A stretch of DNA of 9,751 bases, from contig UQVT01000061.1 of the NCBI GenBank assembly GCA_900544465.1, positions 1-9,751 on the forward strand, in the 5' to 3' direction. Made by a program: the position numbers and the translations under genes. Below, in pieces: positions 1-5,914 of this stretch (its first letter is position 1; the number at the start of each line of letters is the position of its first letter). This DNA is from an uncultured Collinsella sp. Its GTDB lineage: Bacteria > Actinomycetota > Coriobacteriia > Coriobacteriales > Coriobacteriaceae. The notes under the pieces are model-generated. The model was not told where the DNA came from, made no database searches, and worked only from the letters and a program-made list of their open reading frames with translations.

Positions 1-46
1 GACCCATCGAAACACATCTCCACCGTTCCTTCAACTGGGAAAACGG

Positions 47-79
47 CGCCCCCGGGGCCCGGATGGGGCCTCGGGGGCG
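47..79. terminator. GC-rich hairpin, possible terminator of an outside gene
   Basis: Bases 47-60 pair with 66-79 to make a 14-bp stem, 13 Watson-Crick pairs and one G-T, around a 5-base loop. It is almost pure G and C. Read on the plus strand it is followed only by TT, a poor T-run. Read on the minus strand it is followed three bases later by TTTT. No gene end is visible inside the window beside it, so which transcript it serves is unknown. Its strength and position before the argS leader suggest it insulates argS from its left neighbour. Confidence 0.55.
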
Positions 80-95
80 TTCAGCTAACTGCGGG

Positions 96-411
96 AATGG
101 CCTATTTGCTCAATGTGTTCGGCTAAGATCGGAAATCAACCCTTACTTTATGCAGGAAAAGCACACAACTCCGATAGGTAAGAGTATTCGATAACAGGCG
201 CAGCTCATTCACACCTTTATGCATTTTCAACGCCTGCATAATCTGCAGGCAGACTGGCATCTTTGAGTGACTCCATACAAGCTGTAGTCAATTTTGTGCA
301 TATGCAATATCGATTGGCTTTACCCTGCGACAGTGCCCGTCGCTTGTGATAGAGTGCTACAAACTCTGGCTTTTGCCCTACGAGTGACCAAGAGCTCGGG
401 GGCTTTAACAC
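96..411. other. Non-coding leader region before argS
   Basis: This stretch is clearly more AT-rich than the flanking genes and holds no convincing gene. It contains a 7-bp perfect inverted repeat with a 5-base spacer (232-238 with 244-250), a 10-bp perfect palindrome TGCATATGCA (297-306) and a 9-base direct repeat CTTTATGCA (146-154 and 215-223). A TGCTACAAA string at 355-363 resembles an extended -10 box but has no good -35 box at 16-18 bases, so I do not call a promoter. No T-box signature or tRNA fold was recognised. Confidence 0.5.
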
Positions 412-418
412 AAGGAGG
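412..418 (+). promoter_or_regulatory. Ribosome binding site of argS
   Basis: AAGGAGG lies four bases before the ATG at 423. It fixes the argS start there even though the reading frame stays open upstream to 294. The extra 43 codons would not resemble the start of an arginyl-tRNA synthetase. Confidence 0.9.
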
Positions 419-422
419 ATCT

Positions 423-2276
423 ATGCCCGAGAAGATTGAAGAGCTGGTACGCGCTGCGCTTGCTGCGGCCCAGGAGGCCGGCGACCTTTCCGCATTTGAA
501 CTTGACGATTGCGCTATCGAGCGACCGGCTGACACTTCTCATGGCGAGTGGACCTCTACCATGGCCCTGAAGTCCGCCAAGCTGGCCCATTGCGCCCCGC
601 GCAAGATCGCCGAGGCCATCGTTGCCCATATGCCCGAGGACCCCGCGATCGAGAAGGTCGAGATCGCAGGCCCCGGCTTCATCAACTTCTACCTCTCCGT
701 TGCCGTCAAGAATGCCATCTTTGGCGAGGCTCGCGAGAAGGGTATGGACTTCGCTAAGTCCAACGTCGGTGGCGGCCTGAAGACCCAGGTCGAGTTCGTC
801 TCCGCCAACCCCGTCGGCCCCATGCACATCGGCCATGGCCGCTGGGCCGCTCTGGGCGACTCCCTTTGCCGTGTGATGGACCACGCCGGTTACGATATCC
901 AGCGTGAGTTCTACATTAACGACCACGGCTCTCAGATGAACACCTTCGGCAACTCCATCAGCACGCGCTATATGCAGCTTGCCGACATCATCGCCAAGCA
1001 GGGCGTGGATATCGACGAGGCTCACAAGCTGCTGACCGCCGACCGCGACGCCTTTGTTGCCGATGAGAACGACGAGCATCCCGAGGCCCATCCGTATCAG
1101 GACAACTTTGCCGAGACTCTGGGCAAGGACTCCTACGGCGGCGACTACATCATCGACGAGGCCGCCGAGTTCTGGCGCACCGACGGCGATAAGTGGGTCA
1201 ACGCCGATCCGCAGGAGCGCATGGAGAGCTTCCGCGAGCGCGGCTATGTAAAGATGGTCGACAACATGCGCGACCTTTGCCATGCCGTTAACTGCGACTT
1301 CGATCGTTGGTTCTCCGAGCGCTCGCTGTATGTGAAGGACACCGAGGGTGAGACCGCCGGCACCTCCGCCGTCGACCGCGCCTTTGAGAAGCTCGACAAG
1401 ATGGGCTACCTCTACACCAAGGACGGCGCCCTGTGGTTCCGCTCCACCGACCTGGGCGACGACAAGGACCGCGTGCTGATCAAGTCCGACGGTGAGTACA
1501 CCTACTTTGCCTCCGACGTCGCCTATCACTGGGATAAGTTCCAGCGCGTCGACCACGTCATCGACATCTGGGGCGCCGACCACCACGGCTACATCGAGCG
1601 CGTCCGCTGCGTCTGCGACGCCTTGGGTTACCCCGGCAAGTTCGAGGTTCTGCTGGGCCAGCTCGTCAACCTGCTGCGTAACGGCAAGCCCGTCCGTATG
1701 TCCAAGCGCAAGGGCACCATGGTGACCCTGCAGGAGCTCGTCGACGAGGTTGGCTCCGACGCCGCTCGTTACACGCTCATCTCCAAGAGCTCCAACCAGA
1801 TGGTCGACTTCGATATCGAGGCCGTCAAGAAGCGCGACAACTCCAACCCGGTCTATTACGTGCAGTACGCTCACGCCCGCGTGTGCTCCATCCTGCGTCG
1901 TGCCGCTGACGTTACGCCCGAGCAGGCTGACGAGATGGGCATGAAGGCCGTCGCCGCCAAGGCCATCGGTGAGAACGTCGATTACTCGCTGCTGACCGAC
2001 CCGACCGAGCTCGCCCTTTCGCGTAAGCTCAACGAGCTCACCGACCTCATCGCCAGCTGCGCTCGCGACCGCGCCCCGTTCCGTCTGACGCACTTTGCCG
2101 AGGAACTCGCCGGCGACTTCCACAGCTTCTACGCTGCCTGCCAGGTTCTGCCGAGCGAGGGCCGTCCCGTCGACCCCGAGCTTTCGCGCGCCCGTCTGGC
2201 CGCTTGCGACGCCGTCCGCGTGACGCTCGCCCTGGTGCTCACCCTTGTTGGTGTCTCCGCTCCCGAGCAGATGTAA
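423..2276 (+). CDS. argS: Arginyl-tRNA synthetase
   Basis: This enzyme charges tRNA-Arg with arginine using ATP, in the cytoplasm. The product has 617 residues, slightly long for the family. An N-terminal tRNA-recognition domain covers about residues 5-95. The class I catalytic domain begins near 120 and carries the HIGH motif at 135-138, in the context NPVGPMHIGHGRW. The second signature is RMSKRKG at 425-431, the usual arginyl form of KMSKS. The C-terminal helical anticodon-binding (DALR) domain starts around YAHARVCSILRR (about 481-492) and ends with GVSAPEQM, close to the typical family ending. The start is set by a strong ribosome binding site. A terminator follows about 45 bases after the stop, so it appears to be transcribed alone. 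The identification is secure. Confidence 0.98.
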   Translation: MPEKIEELVRAALAAAQEAGDLSAFELDDCAIERPADTSHGEWTSTMALKSAKLAHCAPRKIAEAIVAHMPEDPAIEKVEIAGPGFINFYLSVAVKNAIFGEAREKGMDFAKSNVGGGLKTQVEFVSANPVGPMHIGHGRWAALGDSLCRVMDHAGYDIQREFYINDHGSQMNTFGNSISTRYMQLADIIAKQGVDIDEAHKLLTADRDAFVADENDEHPEAHPYQDNFAETLGKDSYGGDYIIDEAAEFWRTDGDKWVNADPQERMESFRERGYVKMVDNMRDLCHAVNCDFDRWFSERSLYVKDTEGETAGTSAVDRAFEKLDKMGYLYTKDGALWFRSTDLGDDKDRVLIKSDGEYTYFASDVAYHWDKFQRVDHVIDIWGADHHGYIERVRCVCDALGYPGKFEVLLGQLVNLLRNGKPVRMSKRKGTMVTLQELVDEVGSDAARYTLISKSSNQMVDFDIEAVKKRDNSNPVYYVQYAHARVCSILRRAADVTPEQADEMGMKAVAAKAIGENVDYSLLTDPTELALSRKLNELTDLIASCARDRAPFRLTHFAEELAGDFHSFYAACQVLPSEGRPVDPELSRARLAACDAVRVTLALVLTLVGVSAPEQM

Positions 2277-2321
2277 GCTACGGGTCATTTGACCGCGCAG
2301 GTTTGGTTTAACTGAGCCTTG

Positions 2322-2354
2322 AAAGCCCGATCTCCCACGGAGGTCGGGCTTTTT
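2322..2354 (+). terminator. Intrinsic terminator of argS
   Basis: AAAGCCCGATCTCC pairs with GGAGGTCGGGCTTT across a three-base loop, giving a 14-bp stem with one T-G pair, and runs into TTTTT. It sits about 45 bases after the argS stop codon. Confidence 0.93.
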
Positions 2355-2401
2355 GCGTTTGGTGAGACTATTTGGTTTGCCGGGAAATGCTACCAAATCG
2401 C

Positions 2402-2549
2402 AACTATACCGGTTTACGGGGCTGAATCGCCAACTGGCGACCATGGTGCCAATAGCAAAATTAAACCCGCAGGTAGATGGCTTATTGTTTCTTGAAAATG
2501 CAGGGTATGGTTGGCTTGCAGCATTCTGGCCCCGTAATCCGGCATAGTT
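2402..2549. repeat. Long imperfect hairpin element A
   Basis: Bases 2402-2422 are the inverted complement of 2529-2549, with 19 of 21 positions paired. The pairing resumes inside at ACCAT (2440-2444) with ATGGT (2507-2511) on the same symmetry axis, 2475.5. A local hairpin CGCCA-AC-TGGCG lies at 2428-2439. The core 2441-2514 matches the core of element B at 49 of 74 positions without gaps. No transposase is encoded and I see no clear target duplication, so this is either a small non-autonomous mobile element, a dispersed repeat, or a structured RNA. The family is not recognised. Confidence 0.75.
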
Positions 2550-2621
2550 TTGAAAATTGTCCCTTGGGGACGGGGGAAACGGATCATTTTTGTCTCGTGG
2601 AGGGGTGGTGGGATACCGTCC

Positions 2622-2781
2622 GCCACGAATTGGGCTCATCTCCTACGTTTGGACGCATATCCCGAACCATGCCGAAATGTACGATATTAAAAGCGCAGGT
2701 AGCAGACTCGTTGTTTTTGAAAAAACAAGGGTATGGTCAGGGGCCCGTGGGTAAACGTAGTAGATGGGCGCGATTCGTGGC
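2622..2781. repeat. Long imperfect hairpin element B
   Basis: Bases 2622-2650 are the inverted complement of 2753-2781 at 25 of 29 positions. Two of the four mismatches would be G-U pairs in RNA. Inner pairing ACCAT (2666-2670) with ATGGT (2733-2737) shares the axis at 2701.5, exactly 226 bases after that of element A. A tight local hairpin of TTGTTTTT and AAAAACAA lies at 2711-2728. Its core 2667-2740 is homologous to the core of A, but the outer arms of the two elements are not alike in sequence. It could be a MITE-like element or a non-coding RNA gene. Confidence 0.78.
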
Positions 2782-2794
2782 TCGGCCATTCCGG

Positions 2795-2849
2795 ATGTCA
2801 CGGTTTCACTCCTCTGACGTGACATTTCAGGCGCTTTTGAGGAGGAGTG
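2795..2849 (+). other. Interlocking inverted repeats (possible H-type pseudoknot)
   Basis: ATGTCACG (2795-2802) pairs perfectly with CGTGACAT (2818-2825). Within the 15-base loop, CACTCCTC (2807-2814) is a perfect complement of GAGGAGTG (2842-2849) downstream. Two perfect 8-bp stems that interlock in this way fit an H-type pseudoknot if the region is transcribed on either strand. As DNA, the first pair could instead be a regulator operator. It lies just upstream of the predicted rho promoter. Confidence 0.5.
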
Positions 2850-2891
2850 CCCCTTTTGACTAGTCGTTTAAGAACGTCCCCAATGACTAAG

Positions 2892-2919
2892 TTGCAGGTG
2901 GCGGCGGTTGTGTTACACT
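2892..2919 (+). promoter_or_regulatory. Probable promoter of rho
   Basis: TTGCAG (2892-2897) and TACACT (2914-2919) are separated by 16 bases, and the -10 box is preceded by TGT, an extended -10. Transcription would start near 2926, leaving a leader of about 140 bases before the rho start codon. Confidence 0.7.
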
Positions 2920-2925
2920 AACGCT

Positions 2926-3063
2926 GCGTATATGACGCAAATATCTCGATACAGATCAATGATGTCCGTCGGTATTTGACGGAGCTAGACTGTTTAGCCG
3001 CCCTGAAGGTTTATGCAGGGAGCATGTGATCACAGGGCTTGAAAAGAAAGTTGAGCAAACACT
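2926..3063 (+). promoter_or_regulatory. rho 5' leader with competing hairpins
   Basis: The leader has a 6-bp perfect stem with a 7-base loop (2965-2970 with 2978-2983). It also holds two mutually exclusive stems: CCCTG 3001-3005 can pair with CAGGG 3016-3020, or GCCCTG 3000-3005 with CAGGGC 3033-3038. A perfect 10-bp palindrome TGTGATCACA lies at 3025-3034. A possible 15-codon open frame runs 2932-2979. No strong ribosome binding site precedes the GTG start. Rho controls its own leader in some bacteria, so this may be a regulatory region, but that is inference. Confidence 0.45.
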
Positions 3064-5601
3064 GTGTCTGATCAACAGCAAGAAAACGAAATAACGACGA
3101 CGCAAGCCGCTCCCGCTGCACCGGTTGTGTCGGACCAGGTCGCGGCGCCCGCGCAAGCCTCGGCTCCTGAGACGCCTACGCCTGCAACGGCTGAGAAGGC
3201 CGTTCCTGCAACTGGTGAGGAGGCTGTTCCGGCAAAGCCCAAGCGCACGCGCCGCGCGGCCAAGCCTGCCGCTGACGGCGAGGAGGTCACCAAGCCCAAG
3301 CGCCGTACTACGCGCACGACACGCGCCAAGCGCACCGTTGTAGCTGACTCCTCGGCGCCGATTTCCGATGAGGTCGCGCAGGCACGTGCGTTGGCGCAGA
3401 TTAGCGAGGCTCAGGTGGTGCGCGCCCGCCGTCGTGCTGCCGAGCGTGAGGCCGCGGCTCTGACCGAGCTTGCAGCTCCGTCTGTGCCTGAGACGCCTGC
3501 CGCCGACCAGCCGACCGAGAAGCCGGTACCGCGCACACGCCGACGCACGGCTGCTAAGGCCGAGCAGGTTGCCGATCAGGTAACCCCTGAGCTCACCGAG
3601 GCTTCGGTCCGTTCCGCGGCAGGGGAGGGCGCATCGCCTGCTGAGTCCGCTGCGCCTGTCGAGGCCAGCGAAGTTCCCGTTGTCGATCCGGCTTTGCGCC
3701 CGCACCGTCGCGGTCGCAAGCCCAAGGCCTTCGTCGAGGCAGAGAAGGCCGCAGCCGCAGCTGCAGCCGCTCGGGATGCTGCGGCGACCGCCGAGTCTGC
3801 AACCGCCGCCGACGCGCCCGTCCAGGATGCTACGACTTCCGAGGCTGCTCCCGCCGATGTCGAGCCCGCCGACGTCCGTCCCGGTCGCAGCTGTCGCACT
3901 GCTGCTAAGCGCACGTCCAAGGCCAAGGCTGCCAAGAAGGGTGCATCCGAGGATTCCGCCGAGACGACCGTCGATGCATCGACTGATGCCGCCGAGCCCC
4001 AGGACGTTGAACAGCCTGCGTCCGAGAAGCCCAAGCGCGGTCGCAAGAAGTCCGCTAAGGCCAAGGCGTCCGAGCAGCAGGCCGAGGCCGAGCTGCAGGG
4101 CGATTCCAAGGCCGAGGCCAGCGATGATACTGCGGCTAACGCCGATGCCGCCGCAACCGGTGGCGCCGCGCCCGCCGAGGCCGAAGACGGCGCTCGCCCC
4201 AACCGTCGCCAGCACAAGCGCAACGACGAGCGCAGCGAGCGCAAGGACGACCGCAACAACGACCGTCGCAACCGCCAGCGCGATCGCAAACAGCGCAACA
4301 AGGAGCGCAACGCCGCCCCCACCGAGCCCACGCTTTCGCGTGAGGAACTTGCGGCCATGAAGGTCGCCGAACTGCGCGAGAAGGCCAAGGAGTTCGAGAT
4401 TGAGACGACCGGCAAGAAGAAAGCCGAGCTCGTCGAGGAGATCTACGTCACCGCCGCGAAGGCCGAGGGCTTCCGCGACATCAAGGGCATCCTGCAGATT
4501 CGTCCGGACAGCTCCGGTATCATCCATGCCCACGGTTACATGAAGTCCAACGACGACGCCTTCGTCCCCGCCTACCTCATCCGCTCCGCGCGTCTGCGCA
4601 CGGGCGACGTCATCGAGGGCTCGCTTCGTCCTTCGCGCGGCGGCGACAAGCGCGCCGGCCTCGCCAAAATCACGACCGTCAACGGTCTAGACCCCGAGCA
4701 GATTCGCAACCGCCCCAAGTTTGGTGACCTCACCCCGGTCTATCCCAACGAGCCGCTGCGCATGGAGCACGGCAAAGACTCCATTACCGGTCGCGCCATC
4801 GACATCGTGTCGCCGATCGGCAAGGGTCAGCGTGGCCTGATCGTGTCCCCGCCCAAGGCCGGCAAGACCACGATCCTCAAGAAGATCTGCCAGTCTATCT
4901 CGATTAACAACCCCGAGGTGCACCTCATCTGCCTGCTCGTCGACGAGCGCCCCGAAGAGGTCACCGATATGCAGCGTTCCATCAAGGGTGAGGTTGTGGC
5001 GTCGACCTTCGATATGCCCGCCGACAACCACACTCGCGTGGCAGAGCTCGTCATCGAGCGCGCCAAGCGCATCGTGGAGCTGGGCGGCGATGTCGTGGTG
5101 GTGCTCGACTCCATTACGCGTCTTGCCCGCGCCTACAACTTGGCGGCGCCCGCCTCGGGCCGCATCCTTTCGGGCGGCGTCGATTCGGCGGCCCTGTATC
5201 CTCCCAAGCGCTTCCTGGGCGCAGCCCGTAATATCGAGAACGGTGGCTCGCTCACCATCCTGGCCTCTGCCCTCATCGACACCGGTTCCAAGATGGACGA
5301 GGTCATCTTCGAGGAGTTCAAGGGTACCGGCAACATGGAGCTTAAGCTCGACCGCGACCTGGCCGACCGCCGCATCTTCCCGGCTATCGACCCCGTTGCC
5401 TCCGGTACGCGCAACGAAGACCTGTTGGTCGACGAGCAGATGCGTCCGTTTGTCTTTGGTCTGCGTCGCATTCTTGCCGGCATGAACAACACCGAGCGCG
5501 CAGCCGCGTCGTTTATCAAGGGTCTTAAGGGCACCAACACCAACCAGGAGTTCCTGGTGCGTTCGGCCAAAAAGCACAGCGACTACGAGCAGACGTTCTA
5601 G
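3064..5601 (+). CDS. rho: Transcription termination factor Rho with long N-terminal extension
   Basis: Rho is a hexameric RNA helicase that binds nascent RNA and releases RNA polymerase. The product has 845 residues, about twice the E. coli length. The frame has an in-frame stop at 3052-3054 and no ATG until deep inside, so GTG at 3064 is the likely start, with only a weak purine-rich site upstream. Residues 1-420 are a low-complexity Ala, Glu, Pro, Lys and Arg extension with basic clusters such as KPKRTRRAAK, RRGRKPK (215-221) and PKRGRKK (323-329), and a very Arg-rich block at 378-416. The Rho N-terminal helical domain follows (about 424-468), then the RNA-binding fold from about 470. Walker A is SPPKAGKTT (595-603, Lys601) and Walker B ends at Asp682 in VVVVLDSITRLARAYN. 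The R-loop region GTGNMEL and the C-terminus are normal. Long charged extensions are common in actinobacterial Rho. rpmE, often the next gene in relatives, is absent here. Confidence 0.98.
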   Translation: MSDQQQENEITTTQAAPAAPVVSDQVAAPAQASAPETPTPATAEKAVPATGEEAVPAKPKRTRRAAKPAADGEEVTKPKRRTTRTTRAKRTVVADSSAPISDEVAQARALAQISEAQVVRARRRAAEREAAALTELAAPSVPETPAADQPTEKPVPRTRRRTAAKAEQVADQVTPELTEASVRSAAGEGASPAESAAPVEASEVPVVDPALRPHRRGRKPKAFVEAEKAAAAAAAARDAAATAESATAADAPVQDATTSEAAPADVEPADVRPGRSCRTAAKRTSKAKAAKKGASEDSAETTVDASTDAAEPQDVEQPASEKPKRGRKKSAKAKASEQQAEAELQGDSKAEASDDTAANADAAATGGAAPAEAEDGARPNRRQHKRNDERSERKDDRNNDRRNRQRDRKQRNKERNAAPTEPTLSREELAAMKVAELREKAKEFEIETTGKKKAELVEEIYVTAAKAEGFRDIKGILQIRPDSSGIIHAHGYMKSNDDAFVPAYLIRSARLRTGDVIEGSLRPSRGGDKRAGLAKITTVNGLDPEQIRNRPKFGDLTPVYPNEPLRMEHGKDSITGRAIDIVSPIGKGQRGLIVSPPKAGKTTILKKICQSISINNPEVHLICLLVDERPEEVTDMQRSIKGEVVASTFDMPADNHTRVAELVIERAKRIVELGGDVVVVLDSITRLARAYNLAAPASGRILSGGVDSAALYPPKRFLGAARNIENGGSLTILASALIDTGSKMDEVIFEEFKGTGNMELKLDRDLADRRIFPAIDPVASGTRNEDLLVDEQMRPFVFGLRRILAGMNNTERAAASFIKGLKGTNTNQEFLVRSAKKHSDYEQTF

Positions 5602-5638
5602 GTTGTCATCCACGCGCAGCGATAGTCATCAATGCGAT

Positions 5639-5670
5639 AAAGGGTCGGGGCTTTGAGCCTCGGCCCTTTT
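5639..5670 (+). terminator. Intrinsic terminator of rho
   Basis: AAAGGGTCGGGGC and GCCTCGGCCCTTT form a stem with two wobble pairs around a short loop, ending in TTTT (5667-5670). It lies about 40 bases after the rho stop codon. Confidence 0.88.
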
Positions 5671-5749
5671 CCATATCGCCGCTCCGCGCTTATTTTTGAC
5701 CATAAGACTGGCAAGCAGCAGGTTTCCCGTTTCAATCCGACATCGTCGC

Positions 5750-5778
5750 TTGCAATCGACAGGGCGGTTTCGCATAAT
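5750..5778 (+). promoter_or_regulatory. Probable promoter of the membrane protein-VanZ operon
   Basis: TTGCAA (5750-5755) and CATAAT (5773-5778) are separated by exactly 17 bases. The predicted start of transcription, near 5785, falls in a short inverted repeat AGCTT-TT-AAGCT (5779-5790) that could be an operator. The resulting leader is about 130 bases. Confidence 0.6.
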
Positions 5779-5806
5779 AGCTTTTAAGCTTCGCGACGGA
5801 AAACGC

Positions 5807-5857
5807 AGATGAAACGAACCATATACCGTTGCTTTGGGGCATAGCCCCGCTTCATCT
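5807..5857 (+). promoter_or_regulatory. Nested hairpins in the 5' leader
   Basis: AGATGAA (5807-5813) pairs perfectly with TTCATCT (5851-5857). Inside it lies a second perfect stem, GGGGC (5836-5840) with GCCCC (5844-5848), with a three-base loop. The structure lies between the predicted promoter and the ribosome binding site of the next gene. I do not match it to any riboswitch class I know. Confidence 0.35.
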
Positions 5858-5903
5858 TCTCTCGCGCAGCCAACTGAATGATGCGATTTGGGTGCTGGAA
5901 GAT

Positions 5904-5909
5904 GGGGAG
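5904..5909 (+). promoter_or_regulatory. Ribosome binding site of the membrane protein gene
   Basis: GGGGAG lies five bases before ATG 5915. This favours that start over the in-frame TTG at 5888, which has no comparable site. Confidence 0.75.
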
Positions 5910-5914
5910 AGCTC

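Larger units (their letters stand above)
2355..2891. other. Long gene-free gap holding hairpin elements
   Basis: The stretch from the argS terminator to the rho promoter holds no credible gene. Short open frames exist on both strands, the longest being 128 codons at 2477-2863, but none has a good ribosome binding site or a recognisable product. The content is structural. There is a 7-bp inverted repeat ATTTGGT/ACCAAAT (2370-2376 and 2392-2398), two long hairpin elements, and a pseudoknot-capable segment; the elements and the pseudoknot are listed separately. Base composition is more AT-rich than in the genes on each side. Confidence 0.7.

Noticed and set aside
217..411. Minus-strand frame of 64 codons in the argS leader
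   Set aside because: It begins at a GTG with no ribosome binding site and overlaps the argS upstream signals. No family resemblance.
294..422. Upstream extension of argS
   Set aside because: The frame is open, but the strong AAGGAGG site places the start at 423 and the extra residues do not fit the family.
96..422. T-box or tRNA gene before argS
   Set aside because: No conserved T-box antiterminator sequence and no cloverleaf with a T-loop were found by eye.
405..2639. Minus-strand open frame of 744 codons antisense to argS
   Set aside because: It is the opposite-strand shadow of a GC-rich gene. It shows low-complexity Val/Gly/Asp/Leu composition and no domain, and argS is certain.
2402..2781. 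CRISPR array
   Set aside because: There are only two diverged units of about 150 bases with internal symmetry. There are no short identical repeats with regular spacers and no cas genes.
2477..2863. Plus-strand frame of 128 codons in the argS-rho gap
   Set aside because: It runs through both hairpin elements and the pseudoknot segment, lacks a good ribosome binding site and resembles no protein. The region is better explained by structure.
2956..4533. Minus-strand open frame of 525 codons antisense to rho
   Set aside because: Its Gly/Leu/Arg-rich, repetitive translation mirrors the low-complexity Rho extension. It has no family features.
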